Positions 17,458-28,175 are shown, counted from the stretch's first letter. The stretch is 64,000 bases of DNA from Staphylococcus argensis (GCF_002902305.1 NZ_PPPX01000016.1:463768-527767); one strand, 5' to 3'. Numbers and translations are program-made. The notes: a model not told the origin generated them from the letters alone.

Positions 17458-18066
17458 TTATAAACCGAATAAACGAGCGAAGAATCCTTTATTCTCCTGT
17501 TTAGGCTGCTCTTCAAGCAATTTAGATGTATTTTTAGCTAATTCGCCTTGTTCTTTTTGAAGTTTCTGCATGTCAGATTGTGTAGATTGAATATCTGATG
17601 CAGATGTTTGTAATTCTTTTAATGATTTCGTATTATCATCCAACTTAGACGTCATTTGATCTTGGAGCTTTTTCAATTCGTTCTGTTGTTGATGGACTTG
17701 GTTAATCATTTGCCCAAGCATGTGACGTTCCTCACGCATTTGTTGGATTTCAGTACGGAGTTCGCTCATTAAATTAGAAACGTTAGGGTCAGCCGGTAAC
17801 TGTTCGTCTTCATCTTTAACGAGGACTTGGAGGAAGTCTTTCTCCTGTTCTAATTCATCAAATGCGAGCTCGTAGCTATTCGTTTGCTTTACTTTCTCAG
17901 CAATTTCATTGAATAATTCAATATCTTCTTCGGTAAAATCAGTAGCTTCTCTACCACGATATTCCGTTTTATTAAGATGGTAACCACGTTCTTCTAAATG
18001 TTGTACAATTTTACGGACTTGTTTTTCACTGAGATCGACGCGTTGAGCGAATTCTTTCGTTAACAT
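17458..18066 (-). CDS. HTH plus coiled-coil protein with C-terminal amphipathic tail (RacA/Par-like)
   Basis: 202 residues from the Met at 18066, which has AAAGGA upstream; a Met six codons earlier lacks one. Residues 1-55 look like a small MerR/winged-helix fold (FAQRVDLSEKQVRKIVQHLEERGY). Residues about 95-180 are a long glutamine-, lysine- and glutamate-rich coiled coil. The end is GFFARLFGL, an amphipathic hydrophobic tail that could touch membrane or a partner. The same layout occurs in RacA and in plasmid pSK1-type Par proteins, so a role in DNA positioning is plausible but unproven. Confidence 0.68.
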   Translation of the reverse strand: MLTKEFAQRVDLSEKQVRKIVQHLEERGYHLNKTEYRGREATDFTEEDIELFNEIAEKVKQTNSYELAFDELEQEKDFLQVLVKDEDEQLPADPNVSNLMSELRTEIQQMREERHMLGQMINQVHQQQNELKKLQDQMTSKLDDNTKSLKELQTSASDIQSTQSDMQKLQKEQGELAKNTSKLLEEQPKQENKGFFARLFGL

Positions 18067-18199
18067 AGATACAATTCCTTTCATTAGATAAGATGATGAA
18101 TTATTAAGACTGGCGTCTGTCTGCGGTCAGTGATACGTCAGTCTAACCTCTATGTTAGTTTAAACCGTTTAGCGCCGTATTTCAAGTGTGTTAGGCAAC

Positions 18200-18877
18200 T
18201 TAAGAGGAGTGGGGTGCTTTGCGTAAGTTCATTGTTTCTAATAATGAATAAATATATGAGCGAGATAACTTGTTCGCAAAGACATATTTAAGAATATAGT
18301 TAGACTTCACGCTCGTCCCATAAATATCCTTCGTGAGTTCAAGATTTGGTTTGATATATAGGTCTTTAGGGATACCTGGTGATGTGCCATCGAAGTCAGG
18401 TCGAAGATAAGGGATCTCATGTTGCTTTTCAAAACCATGACGGTTTAAGAAAGTTTGACGATCGCGAATAATCTGATCCGTTTCTTCATCTAGTTCTTCT
18501 GGCTCTTTCGGCACTTCGAACATAATAAAGTTTACATCACGTTCATGTACGCGATTGGCTAATTTATTAATTTCTGACTTCACTTCTTCTAAAGTGAGAT
18601 CCATCAACGTATCATGCTCTTCCGTGTTACGAGCAATCAAGTAGATGAGAAATGAAGAGTTTGTCGTCGCTTCATAATGTGCAGTCGCTAAGCTAACTAC
18701 TTCACCTTCTTCAAGTCCTACAAGAAAGATATAGTCATCCTTCGTATATTGATTCTCCAACGATTGTCTAAAGATTTGTTCATCTTCATAAAGTGAGATA
18801 TCCAACTTCTCATCATATAAAGATAAAGCTTCTTGATATAATGGCTCCTGGCTCGATTTCACAATCGTAAATTCCAT
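18200..18877 (-). CDS. GNAT-like N-acetyltransferase family protein
   Basis: 225 residues from the Met at 18877, supported by AGGGGGA 7 nt upstream (an upstream in-frame ATG lacks a site). The N-terminal half reads like a GNAT fold: EEGEVVSLATAHYE and SSFLIYLIARNTEEHDTL, followed by helix segments and VNFIMFEVPKEP, then RQTFLNRHGFEKQHEIPYLRP, which resembles the LYxKxGF end of the fold. The acyl-CoA loop is not clear, so the family call is moderate. Substrate unknown. It lies between the coiled-coil gene and a SigB-type stress gene. Confidence 0.6.
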   Translation of the reverse strand: MEFTIVKSSQEPLYQEALSLYDEKLDISLYEDEQIFRQSLENQYTKDDYIFLVGLEEGEVVSLATAHYEATTNSSFLIYLIARNTEEHDTLMDLTLEEVKSEINKLANRVHERDVNFIMFEVPKEPEELDEETDQIIRDRQTFLNRHGFEKQHEIPYLRPDFDGTSPGIPKDLYIKPNLELTKDIYGTSVKSNYILKYVFANKLSRSYIYSLLETMNLRKAPHSS

Positions 18878-18987
18878 AATATTCCCCCTAGTATTAACAG
18901 TGCGGCATTCAATAATCCGTAAATTCAATAGTGATACTTAAAATAAATGATAATCTATTTTAACTCGCTCGCCAACCAGATTTTTTG

Positions 18988-19036
18988 TAAAAAAAGTCCC
19001 AACACACTCATCATCGTATGTAAGAGGTGTTGGGAC
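18988..19036 (-). terminator. Terminator of the stress-protein gene
   Basis: A perfect 10-bp stem GTCCCAACAC/GTGTTGGGAC followed on the minus strand by seven T. A second perfect 10-bp hairpin (CCATATTGAT/ATCAATATGG) lies between it and the gene, at 19061-19097. Confidence 0.85.
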
Positions 19037-19114
19037 AAACTTTAAAGTAGACTCAGTATCCCATATTGATTATCTTGCTGAGCATGTATCAATATGGATG
19101 TGTGTTGAGTTCAA

Positions 19115-19540
19115 TTAAGACTTAGGGCCTTCTGATTCTTCAGCGTAATGTTCATCTCTGTTTTGATCATTCACTTCTTCGTCAGTGTAAGCTGCATTGT
19201 TATCTTCTACTTCTTTGTGATTAGATTCATCTTTAGAAGCAACTAAGATTAATTTGTCATTAAGGATTTCTTTTTTATAGCGTTCTTGTTCTTCTTCACT
19301 TAAGTCGTAATTCGCAAGCACTGCACCTTCAGAGTCTTCACCAGTTAACATTTTAGCCATAGCGTCACTGAACGTACCGCTTGTGACGATTAAGCTGATT
19401 TCAGAATCATGAATGCGCTCATCTTTTAACTTTGTACGGCTTAACACTGTCAATTCGTAATTCTCGTAGCCTTCAGAACGTTTTTTGTCGATTTCATTAA
19501 ATAATTCATCTGTGTTATTAACGATTGTAAATTGTGTCAT
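19115..19540 (-). CDS. General stress protein (YflT/GspM-like domain)
   Basis: 141 residues. The first 95 match the general stress protein 17M/YflT type: FTIVNNTDELFNEIDKKRSEGY, ELTVLSRTK, then a short helix and ILNDKLILVAS. The last 45 are acidic and low-complexity (Asn, Asp, Glu rich) and probably disordered. GGAGGGA lies 8 nt before the ATG. A convincing SigB promoter is 46 bp upstream, matching the SigB regulation known for this family. Biochemical function unknown. Confidence 0.78.
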   Translation of the reverse strand: MTQFTIVNNTDELFNEIDKKRSEGYENYELTVLSRTKLKDERIHDSEISLIVTSGTFSDAMAKMLTGEDSEGAVLANYDLSEEEQERYKKEILNDKLILVASKDESNHKEVEDNNAAYTDEEVNDQNRDEHYAEESEGPKS

Positions 19541-19585
19541 TGTGTTTTCCCTCCATCTTTTTGAGCGACGTATATTATTATTCCT

Positions 19586-19611
19586 ATACCCTATGTAAAG
19601 AGTTTAGAAAC
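19586..19611 (-). promoter_or_regulatory. SigB promoter of the stress-protein gene
   Basis: GTTTCT-N14-GGGTAT on the minus strand, close to the SigB consensus GTTTAA-N12-15-GGGTAT, with a perfect -10 element. It lies 46 bp upstream of the start codon. Confidence 0.75.
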
Positions 19612-19790
19612 GATTCAATTTAATTATATTACTTTTACAAATTTCTGACAAACACGCTCAGTCATCGTCTTTATAGAATATCCACACATTTTACATAATC
19701 ATTCCAAATTGTAGGAGAGAATCTATATTTAACACTCTGAACATATTGAAAAATCCGTCTAAATTTGCTATCATTAGTAAATAATTTTAT

Positions 19791-19866
19791 TTAACTCATA
19801 TAATCTAAAGAATAGGGCTTTAGAAGTTTCTACCATGTTGCCATAAACAACATGACTATGAGTAGC
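19791..19866 (+). ncRNA. Guanine-class purine riboswitch aptamer
   Basis: All parts of the purine aptamer are present: P1 ACTCATA/TATGAGT, the ATAATC junction, P2 CTAAAG/CTTTAG, the TTTCTACC junction, P3 CATGTTG/CAACATG with its loop, and the GACTATG junction. The C in GACTATG marks guanine/hypoxanthine rather than adenine specificity. It sits about 230 nt upstream of xpt and should switch off the xpt-pbuX-guaB-guaA operon when guanine is plentiful. Confidence 0.93.
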
Positions 19867-19912
19867 AATTCAATACATAAACAAAGCAATTCGCTTTAAA
19901 CAAGCCTACTTA

Positions 19913-19974
19913 GACGACGCGCACACTTACCGCATCATACCTACCCCAACGTGTGCACAGGACTTACCGTCGTC
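19913..19974 (+). other. Structured spacer between aptamer and riboswitch terminator
   Basis: A strong nested hairpin, GACGACG/CGTCGTC outside and GCACAC/GTGTGC inside, fills the space between the aptamer and the terminator. Downstream, ACTCATAG at 20031-20038 is perfectly complementary to the aptamer's 3-prime P1 strand CTATGAGT (19856-19863), a plausible antiterminator pairing bridged by this hairpin. Confidence 0.55.
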
Positions 19975-20038
19975 GCATGAGTAGAGAGGTGTACCGTGCT
20001 AAGACGGATGCTTAATTGTATTGCATGTTTACTCATAG

Positions 20039-20070
20039 TTCCTAACTTGCGAAAGTTTAGGAATTTTTTT
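20039..20070 (+). terminator. Riboswitch-controlled terminator upstream of xpt
   Basis: TTCCTAAC-TTGCGAAAG-TTTAGGAA hairpin followed by TTTTTTT, 25 bp before the xpt start codon. It is the off-state expression platform of the guanine riboswitch. Confidence 0.88.
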
Positions 20071-20094
20071 GTATCAAAAATAGGAGGGCTAGAA

Positions 20095-20673
20095 GTGGAT
20101 TTGTTAAAGCAAAAAGTTAAAGAAGATGGTGTCGTTATCGACGAGCGCATACTCAAAGTCGATGGATTCTTGAACCACCAAATCGATGCCGAATTGATGT
20201 GGGAAGTAGGAGAAACATTCTACGATCAATTCAAGGACGAAGGCATCACTAAGATTCTGACGATTGAAGCGTCAGGGATTGCTCCGGCAATTATGGTGGC
20301 GAAACGATTCGGCGTACCTTGTCTCTTCGCAAAGAAAGCGAAACCGAACACGTTAAACCAAGATGCTTATACGACAGATATACACTCATTTACTAAGAAC
20401 AAAACATCTCACGTCATGATTTCTAAAGAATTCTTAGATGAGAATGACCGTATCTTAATCATCGATGATTTCTTAGCGAATGGAGATGCTTCTCTAGGCT
20501 TGAACAATCTCGTAGAGCAGGCGAAAGCACAGACTGTCGGCATCGGTATCTTGGTTGAGAAATCATTCCAACCTGGACGTCAGAAATTGAACGAAGCAGG
20601 ACTCAAAGTTTCATCATTATGTGAAGTGGCGTCACTCGCTGGCAACAAGGTCACTTTAGTAGGGGAAGAATAA
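20095..20673 (+). CDS. xpt: Xanthine phosphoribosyltransferase
   Basis: Converts xanthine (and less well guanine) plus PRPP to XMP in purine salvage. 192 residues from the GTG at 20095, preceded by AGGAGGG; this gives the standard family length, and the longer frame upstream runs through the riboswitch terminator. The PRPP-binding motif is RILIIDDFLANGDA (about 120-133), and the base-binding N-terminus DGVVIDERILKVDGFLNHQID is typical. First gene of xpt-pbuX-guaB-guaA under the guanine riboswitch; pbuX starts 3 bp after its stop. Confidence 0.96.
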   Translation: MDLLKQKVKEDGVVIDERILKVDGFLNHQIDAELMWEVGETFYDQFKDEGITKILTIEASGIAPAIMVAKRFGVPCLFAKKAKPNTLNQDAYTTDIHSFTKNKTSHVMISKEFLDENDRILIIDDFLANGDASLGLNNLVEQAKAQTVGIGILVEKSFQPGRQKLNEAGLKVSSLCEVASLAGNKVTLVGEE

Positions 20674-20676
20674 CTG

Positions 20677-21945
20677 ATGAGAACATTTATCCTTAGCGTT
20701 CAACACCTCTTAGCGATGTATGCTGGAGCGATCCTCGTTCCAATCATCGTGGGCACAAGCTTGAAATTCTCTACTGAAGAGATTGCTTTCTTAGTCACAG
20801 TCGACATCTTTATGTGTGGGGTGGCGACATTCCTACAAGTTTGGAAAGGCACAGGGACAGGCTTGCCTATCGTGCTCGGTTGTACCTTTACCGCAGTGGC
20901 GCCGATGATTTTGATCGGACAGACGAAAGGCATTTCAGACCTGTATGGTTCACTCTTTCTATCAGGGATTCTCGTCGTGCTCATCGCGCCGTTCTTCTCA
21001 TACTTAGTGAAGCTCTTTCCACCGGTCGTTACTGGAAGTGTTGTAACGATTATCGGGATTAACCTCATGCCTGTTGCGATGAACTATCTTGCAGGTGGTG
21101 AAGGGGCGAAAGATTACGGTGATGGTAAAAATATTCTTCTCGGTTTAATCACTTTAGTCATCATCTTAGTCATTCAGCGCTTTACGACAGGCTTCTTGAA
21201 ATCTATCGCGATTCTCATTGGGCTCGTACTCGGAACAGTCATCGCGGCTTGGTTTGGCATCGTAGACGTGAAGCAAGTAGGAACTGCGCATTGGTTCTCT
21301 TTACCACATCCATTTAGATTTGCACACTTTAGTTTCGACTTTGGCGCAACACTTGTCTTCTTTATCGTGGCCTTGGTCAGCTTGATTGAATCGACAGGTG
21401 TGTACCATGCGTTGAGTGAGATTACTGGCAAGCAGCTAGAGCGTAAGGATTTCCGTAAAGGTTACACTGCGGAAGGTCTAGCGATTATCCTCGGGGCGAT
21501 CTTCAACGCCTTTCCTTACACGGCATATTCTCAGAACGTTGGCTTAGTCTCACTTTCCGGCGCGAAGAAGAATAAAGTGATTTACGGTATGGTCATCTTA
21601 CTCGTCATTTGTGGCTGTATTCCGAAACTGGGTGCTTTAGCAAACATGATTCCGTTACCTGTACTCGGTGGCGCGATGATTGCCATGTTCGGTATGGTAA
21701 TGGCCTATGGTGTGAGTATTTTAGGGACAAGTGATTTTAAAAATCAAAACAACTTACTCGTCATCGCCATTTCAGTCGGACTCGGGGCAGGTATCAGCGC
21801 TGTGCCCGATGCATTTAAGTCGCTAGGAGACCACTTCTCTTGGCTTACTCAAAACGGAATTGTAATCGGCACAATCTCAGCAATTCTCTTGAATTTCTTT
21901 TTTAATGGTATAAAGTATCAACAAAAGCAAGAAGATATGAAATAA
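20677..21945 (+). CDS. pbuX: Xanthine permease
   Basis: A 422-residue nucleobase:cation symporter (NCS2/uracil-xanthine permease) that brings xanthine into the cell for Xpt. About 12-14 membrane segments are visible. Family motifs include SVQHLLAMYAGAILVP at the start, the LIESTGVYHALSEITG segment with its glutamate, and NAFPYTAYSQNVGLVSLSG around residue 285. The start ATG is 3 bp after xpt and its ribosome binding site lies inside the xpt end (GGGGAAG), so translation is probably coupled. Confidence 0.96.
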   Translation: MRTFILSVQHLLAMYAGAILVPIIVGTSLKFSTEEIAFLVTVDIFMCGVATFLQVWKGTGTGLPIVLGCTFTAVAPMILIGQTKGISDLYGSLFLSGILVVLIAPFFSYLVKLFPPVVTGSVVTIIGINLMPVAMNYLAGGEGAKDYGDGKNILLGLITLVIILVIQRFTTGFLKSIAILIGLVLGTVIAAWFGIVDVKQVGTAHWFSLPHPFRFAHFSFDFGATLVFFIVALVSLIESTGVYHALSEITGKQLERKDFRKGYTAEGLAIILGAIFNAFPYTAYSQNVGLVSLSGAKKNKVIYGMVILLVICGCIPKLGALANMIPLPVLGGAMIAMFGMVMAYGVSILGTSDFKNQNNLLVIAISVGLGAGISAVPDAFKSLGDHFSWLTQNGIVIGTISAILLNFFFNGIKYQQKQEDMK

Positions 21946-21967
21946 TGTAACTAACAATTAATAATAG

Positions 21968-23446
<1,479 letters not shown>

Positions 23447-23475
23447 GCTAGACACTAAAAGGAGATTTAAGAGTT

Positions 23476-25017
23476 ATGGAAATGGCGAACGAGCAAGAGC
23501 TCATACTTGTCCTTGACTTTGGTAGTCAATACAATCAACTCATCACACGCCGTATCCGTGAGATGGGTGTCTACAGTGAGCTTCACGATCACGAGCTTTC
23601 TATTGAAGAGATTAAAGAGATGAATCCAAAGGGTATCATCCTATCTGGTGGACCGAACTCTGTATACGCAGAAGATTCGTTCACTATAGACCCAGCAATT
23701 TATGACTTGGGCGTACCTATCCTTGGTATTTGCTACGGTATGCAATTGACGACGAAATTACTCGGCGGCAAGGTGGAACGTGCTAATCAACGTGAATACG
23801 GTAAAGCGACGATTAATGCGAAATCCGACGAACTCTTCTTCGGTTTACCTGAAGAACAAACAGTTTGGATGAGTCACTCTGACAAAGTCATCGAAATTCC
23901 AGAAGGCTTTGAAGTGATTGCAGATAGTCCAAGTACCAATTACGCAGCGATTGAAGATAAAGAACGTCGTATTTACGGCGTTCAATTCCACCCTGAAGTC
24001 CGTCATACTGAATTCGGTAACGATTTACTTCGCAACTTCGTCCGTCGCGTCTGTGAATGTACAGGCGAGTGGACGATGGAGAACTTCATCGAGCTTGAAA
24101 TCGAGAAGATTCGCGAACAAGTCGGCGACCGCAAAGTCTTATGTGCGATGAGCGGTGGTGTAGACTCTTCAGTTGTCGCTGTTCTACTACACAAAGCGAT
24201 TGGCGACCAATTGACATGTATCTTTGTGGACCATGGCCTTTTACGAAAAGGAGAAGGCGACATGGTAATGGAACAGTTCGGCGAAGGATTCAACATGAAT
24301 ATCATTCGTGTAAATGCACAAGAACGTTTCATGAGCAAATTAGAAGGCGTTTCAGACCCAGAGAAGAAACGTAAGATTATCGGTAACGAATTCGTGTACG
24401 TGTTTGATGATGAAGCGGCGAAATTGAAAGATGTCGATTTCCTCGCACAAGGTACACTTTATACTGACGTCATCGAATCTGGTACGAAGACTGCACAAAC
24501 AATCAAGTCTCACCATAATGTGGGTGGTTTACCAGAAGATATGGAATTCGAACTTATTGAGCCAATCAATACACTCTTTAAAGACGAAGTTCGTGAACTC
24601 GGTATCGAATTGGGTATCCCTGAACATCTCGTTTGGAGACAACCATTCCCTGGTCCAGGACTAGGTATCCGCGTACTCGGGGAAATCACAGAAGATAAAC
24701 TAGAAATCGTACGTGAATCTGACGCGATCCTTCGTGAAGTCATTCGCGAAGAAGGTCTCGAACGTGATATCTGGCAATACTTCACAGTCCTTCCAGGTAT
24801 CCAATCTGTAGGTGTCATGGGTGACTATCGTACGTATGACCACACAGTAGGTATTCGTGCCGTAACATCCATCGACGGTATGACAAGTGACTTCGCACGT
24901 ATCGATTGGGAAGTACTACAGAAGATTTCCAGTCGTATCGTTAACGAAGTCGATCACGTGAACCGCGTTGTTTACGATGTGACATCTAAGCCACCAAGTA
25001 CAATTGAGTGGGAATAA
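23476..25017 (+). CDS. guaA: GMP synthase (glutamine-hydrolysing)
   Basis: Aminates XMP to GMP using glutamine and ATP. 513 residues: class I glutamine amidotransferase domain with nucleophile Cys86 in [10 protein letters not shown] and a GVQFHPEV motif, then the ATP-pyrophosphatase domain with the P-loop SGGVDSS at 226-232, and the C-terminal dimerisation domain ending [15 protein letters not shown] precedes the ATG; a second Met two codons on is an alternative. Last gene of the operon. Its 3-prime end contains the 11-bp insertion target known for Tn5801-type elements. Confidence 0.97.
   Translation: MEMANEQELILVLDFGSQYNQLITRRIREMGVYSELHDHELSIEEIKEMNPKGIILSGGPNSVYAEDSFTIDPAIYDLGVPILGICYGMQLTTKLLGGKVERANQREYGKATINAKSDELFFGLPEEQTVWMSHSDKVIEIPEGFEVIADSPSTNYAAIEDKERRIYGVQFHPEVRHTEFGNDLLRNFVRRVCECTGEWTMENFIELEIEKIREQVGDRKVLCAMSGGVDSSVVAVLLHKAIGDQLTCIFVDHGLLRKGEGDMVMEQFGEGFNMNIIRVNAQERFMSKLEGVSDPEKKRKIIGNEFVYVFDDEAAKLKDVDFLAQGTLYTDVIESGTKTAQTIKSHHNVGGLPEDMEFELIEPINTLFKDEVRELGIELGIPEHLVWRQPFPGPGLGIRVLGEITEDKLEIVRESDAILREVIREEGLERDIWQYFTVLPGIQSVGVMGDYRTYDHTVGIRAVTSIDGMTSDFARIDWEVLQKISSRIVNEVDHVNRVVYDVTSKPPSTIEWE
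25006..25016 (+). other. Attachment-site-like word at the guaA 3-prime end
   Basis: GAGTGGGAATA, overlapping the last guaA codons, equals the 11-bp core reported for integration of Tn5801-type conjugative transposons in staphylococci. I see no second copy and no integrase nearby, so the site appears unoccupied, although the following 6 kb is accessory-like. Confidence 0.5.
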
Positions 25018-25040
25018 GAGTATAGATATGAATGTTGCGA

Positions 25041-25070
25041 CCCCTTGGGCTAATTGGCCTGAGGGGTTTT
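25041..25070 (+). terminator. Terminator of the purine operon
   Basis: ACCCCTTGGGC / GGCCTGAGGGGT stem followed by TTTTG, about 25 bp after the guaA stop. Beyond it, 25110-25150 contains two copies of TAGGTGTGGGAAG about 21 bp apart in G-rich sequence. Confidence 0.75.
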
Positions 25071-25190
25071 GTGTGTGGGGGGGAGGGCTTAGGTTGTAGA
25101 GTGGGGCTTGGTAGGTGTGGGAAGTGTGACTAGCTAGGTGTGGGAAGAAAGTATAAAAGAGGCAGTATGTGAAATTTTCAACGTTTTAAG

Positions 25191-25221
25191 CATAAAAAAG
25201 ACGGACATCAATATATCCGCC
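25191..25221 (-). terminator. Terminator of the MazF/PemK-like gene
   Basis: GCGGATAT / ATGTCCGT imperfect stem followed on the minus strand by CTTTTTTATG, about 85 bp after the stop. Confidence 0.55.
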
Positions 25222-25304
25222 TAGAGTGAATACTCTGTGTATAGTTGATATGAGCGTATAGCTCTTTGTGTGTTTATATTAGTATAAAAGTGTTGGGTAG
25301 TCAA

Positions 25305-26018
25305 TTATAAAGTGAATCGTTCAATGATAGCTTTATCAATATCATTCAAATTATCATTTGAAACTTTAATTTTGCCAGAGGGGTCATATTTATTAATCGA
25401 CTGTATTTTTAACTTACTTATTGTCTGAATGTTATTAACATCAGCATAAGTATTCTTTTTATATTTTGTGTACATTTGTATTACTTTTTCAAGTAAGTTT
25501 ATTTCCTTTACATTTTCCATTATTATCGCATAAACATTGATAAATTCTAAAAAACCAACTAGAAAATGAGATATTAAAAATTTTTCACAAGATTTATTGC
25601 TTGATAATTCAATATAATTTTTTGGTATTTCCATTCTTTTATATATTTCGTTTAACTGCATTTTAAGATGCTCAGTAGCGTTTTTTATTACTGTGTTTTC
25701 GAGTGCAATATAAAAATCTTTACACTTTGATGTTAATGGAACTACTGTTATAACTGGTTTGAAAATTGTATCGTTTTTATTTATTACTACTGCAAAATGA
25801 TGTCCTGATATTTCGCTACCAACATTAACGCCAAAATTTATAAAAACGATAGATCCTCTTTTTAATTTAACGAATCTTTTTTTATTGCTTCCTTTATATT
25901 CTTTTTTGAACCAATATGCTTTTGAATATTGCCAAGACGGTAAATATTTGAATTTTTTGTTATTTGTTTTACTTAAAAAATCGAAATCTTTCATAGCGCT
26001 ATGTAATTTTTTATCCAT
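25305..26018 (-). CDS. PemK/MazF-fold protein with long extensions
   Basis: 237 residues, about twice a normal MazF. The core at about 48-110 reads like a PemK/MazF barrel: LKRGSIVFINFG, GSEISGHHFAVVINK, then PVITVVPLTSK. An N-terminal 45-residue basic extension and a C-terminal helical domain (about 125-237) are added. MazF-fold toxins are mRNA endoribonucleases. No antitoxin-like small gene touches it on either side, so it may be solitary, or its partner may lie in the extra domain. AT-rich codon use unlike guaA suggests transfer. GGAG precedes the ATG. Confidence 0.65.
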   Translation of the reverse strand: MDKKLHSAMKDFDFLSKTNNKKFKYLPSWQYSKAYWFKKEYKGSNKKRFVKLKRGSIVFINFGVNVGSEISGHHFAVVINKNDTIFKPVITVVPLTSKCKDFYIALENTVIKNATEHLKMQLNEIYKRMEIPKNYIELSSNKSCEKFLISHFLVGFLEFINVYAIIMENVKEINLLEKVIQMYTKYKKNTYADVNNIQTISKLKIQSINKYDPSGKIKVSNDNLNDIDKAIIERFTL

Positions 26019-26393
26019 TTAATTTTCAACTCCGCTGTTCTCTAATTTATTCATCATACCTTTTATCTATATGTTCAGTAACATGGTTATATATTTATGA
26101 TGTAGTCTTATGGGAACCATTATCGTACGCGGTGCCCACCTAGTTGCGATAGTAAAGATATATTGTTTTAATACATGGTAGAACTTATTATATACTTTTC
26201 TATCTCTAAATTTTGTTTAGCTATTTGTATATTTCTAGAAATTGATGTAAAGGGGATAAGATTGTCTCTGTAAGTTGTGAATATAGAATTCTATCCGAAT
26301 ATTGGTGTGCTCGTTAAAAGTTAGGCTTAAAAGTCTTACTTTCTATGGTTCATCAGTATTATTAGATGGTAATTTTTAGTATCTATAATTATT
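26019..26393. other. AT-rich gap between accessory genes
   Basis: No gene with a ribosome binding site seen on either strand. A less AT-rich patch at about 26110-26155 may be a fragment of a lost gene, but it is too short to name. Confidence 0.4.
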
Positions 26394-26921
26394 TTATGTG
26401 TAGATATATTTTGATTTCTTTGATTTTTTTGAATAAAATATACCAAGATATTTAAAATAAAGTTTTCCCGTTATAATCCACAGCAATATATACGCAATAA
26501 TGAGACATATATATAATATATTATTGTCATATATGTGTGATAGATCTTTAGAAATGGCGTTAAACGTTTGAAGTTTAAGTAAGCCAAGGTATGTTAAGTT
26601 TATTTGAATTAGTATTAGAGAAACGAAAACCTTATAAATAGCTTTAATAACTTTTTTATTCTCTTCTTTTAAAAAAATCAGCAATAATTCAAAAATTGAA
26701 ACGAGCAGTAAATTCATAATTATTGATAGTAAAGGGAGCATGAGAGCATTGGTTTGCATAAAATAAGGCATTTCTATTTCATTGTAGCTTATAAAGTTAT
26801 TACTGATTTTCATTTCGAATTTATCATAGATATATACCGTAATAAGAATCATTAAAATGAACCTTCTAATAGAGAAGAATTTCTCGCTCCAGTTTTGGAT
26901 TGTCTTTTCATAATTAATCAT
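26394..26921 (-). CDS. Hypothetical multi-pass membrane protein
   Basis: 175 residues, very AT-rich. Four hydrophobic helices are visible (about 17-31, 55-86, 95-120 and 137-158), with a basic C-terminus (YSKKSKKSKYIYT). The N-terminus is cytosolic-like and contains NWSEKFFSIRRF. A GGAG site precedes the ATG. I recognise no family. It lies between the MazF-like gene and an IS30 remnant, in an accessory stretch. Confidence 0.55.
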   Translation of the reverse strand: MINYEKTIQNWSEKFFSIRRFILMILITVYIYDKFEMKISNNFISYNEIEMPYFMQTNALMLPLLSIIMNLLLVSIFELLLIFLKEENKKVIKAIYKVFVSLILIQINLTYLGLLKLQTFNAISKDLSHIYDNNILYICLIIAYILLWIITGKLYFKYLGIFYSKKSKKSKYIYT

Positions 26922-27015
26922 TAGTAGAACTCCAATCCTAAAATTAGCTTTCTTGTAATATTTCGGATTGTATTATTAAGTGTAACGCCTAAAAAATTTT
27001 ATAAAGAATGCCCAT

Positions 27016-27330
27016 AATTGGCACTTTGTTGTAAGATGTTAATACACCACTAAAAACAAATACAAGGGAGTGCCAATATGAGCTATTTACATCTTACTAT
27101 ATATGAGCGTTCAAGTATAGAGACACTAAAAAAGAAAACTATTCTATGAGAGCGATTGTTGAATATCTTAATCGTTCAGTCTCTACAGTTTCTCGTGAGA
27201 TTAAGCGTAATATGACTGAAGGGGGCGACTTAGCAAAAGTAACTTAGAAAGAAGTAAACTATGTTTTCAGCGTAATTAATCATAGACTAGAAAGAGTCTT
27301 AATGAGTGGCTTATGAAATTTTAAACACAG
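27016..27330 (+). pseudogene. IS30-family insertion sequence remnant
   Basis: A left end with ATTGGCACT, repeated inverted (AGTGCCAAT) just before an ATG at 27078, opens a broken transposase. MSYLHLTIYERSSIETLKK is followed, after a frameshift near 27138, by YSMRAIVEYLNRSVSTVSRE, which together form the N-terminal helix-turn-helix of IS30-type transposases. The frame then stops at about 27247. A later VINHRLERVL at about 27270-27300 may be a leftover of the C-terminal catalytic end. The core is missing and I see no right inverted repeat. Confidence 0.75.
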
Positions 27331-27354
27331 AAGTGTTGAGCGTAAATTAACAAT

Positions 27355-27394
27355 TCATTAGAAAAAAGAGGCAACCGTCGCAACAGTTAACCTC
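27355..27394 (-). terminator. Terminator of the ArsR-type regulator gene
   Basis: GAGG..AAC / GTT..CCTC hairpin followed on the minus strand by TCTTTTTTC, about 100 bp after the regulator stop. Confidence 0.5.
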
Positions 27395-27494
27395 AAATAC
27401 ACGCCACAGATATGTACCGCTATTTGTATTTTATTATCCCTCTTTATTTCATATAAAGCAAGTGAAATTATGATTCTAATGTTATCTCTTCTTT

Positions 27495-28175
27495 TCACTC
27501 ACACACGTCCATACCTAAATACTTCTCAAAGGCTTCCTTTCCTTTTCGAGTTACCTCAAGGCAGCGATTTGTATCCGTTTCATAAATCCATGAAAGTTTG
27601 AATAATTGTCTAGTAATCCTTAAAGCTACAGGACCGGCGATGTGATGTTTTCGTTCGGTCCAATCAATATGCTTTGGAATAGGTTTCGCATACATACTTT
27701 TTTCAGTTTCGAGTCCTATTAAATTAAACCAATCTTTACCTTCGCGGGTTAATATATAATATTCTTCAAACTCTTTAATGTAGCCATTTTCTAGTAAAGA
27801 TTCAGTAAATCTCACTCCAATCTTTCCAGCAAGATGCCCATAACATGAACGCATATAGGATAACTTTTCTTTTTTAGTCGTTTCCCTTAAGGAGTTATTA
27901 TTTATTGAAGGAGAAATCACTGCTAAAGCATTTATCGCGTTTATAATCTTATCGTTAGTAATTTTGTAATATCTGTGGCGCCCCCATGATTCTACTGAAA
28001 TTAAATTTGCTTTCACTAATTTTGAGAGATGTTCGCTTGCTGTCTGTGGTTTCACATGTGCTAATCTCGCTAGTTCTCCAGCGGGAAGTGCTTTTCCACT
28101 TGAGAGCTCTATTAACATAGTAAGTCGCGTCTTGTGACCTATGAGTAAAATGTTCTCTGCAAAATCTGAATACAT
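27495..28175 (-). CDS. ArsR-family winged-helix transcriptional regulator
   Basis: 226 residues from the Met at 28175, which has AGAGGATGAG just upstream; an earlier in-frame ATG has none. The N-terminal winged helix (about 10-85) contains LARLAHVKPQTASEHLSKLVKANLI split over helices 2-3, then a WGRHRYYKI wing. A long C-terminal part (about 100-226) with cysteines and histidines may be the effector domain. It is divergent from an MFS efflux gene with a perfect inverted repeat between them, so it probably represses that pump and itself. Confidence 0.82.
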   Translation of the reverse strand: MYSDFAENILLIGHKTRLTMLIELSSGKALPAGELARLAHVKPQTASEHLSKLVKANLISVESWGRHRYYKITNDKIINAINALAVISPSINNNSLRETTKKEKLSYMRSCYGHLAGKIGVRFTESLLENGYIKEFEEYYILTREGKDWFNLIGLETEKSMYAKPIPKHIDWTERKHHIAGPVALRITRQLFKLSWIYETDTNRCLEVTRKGKEAFEKYLGMDVCE

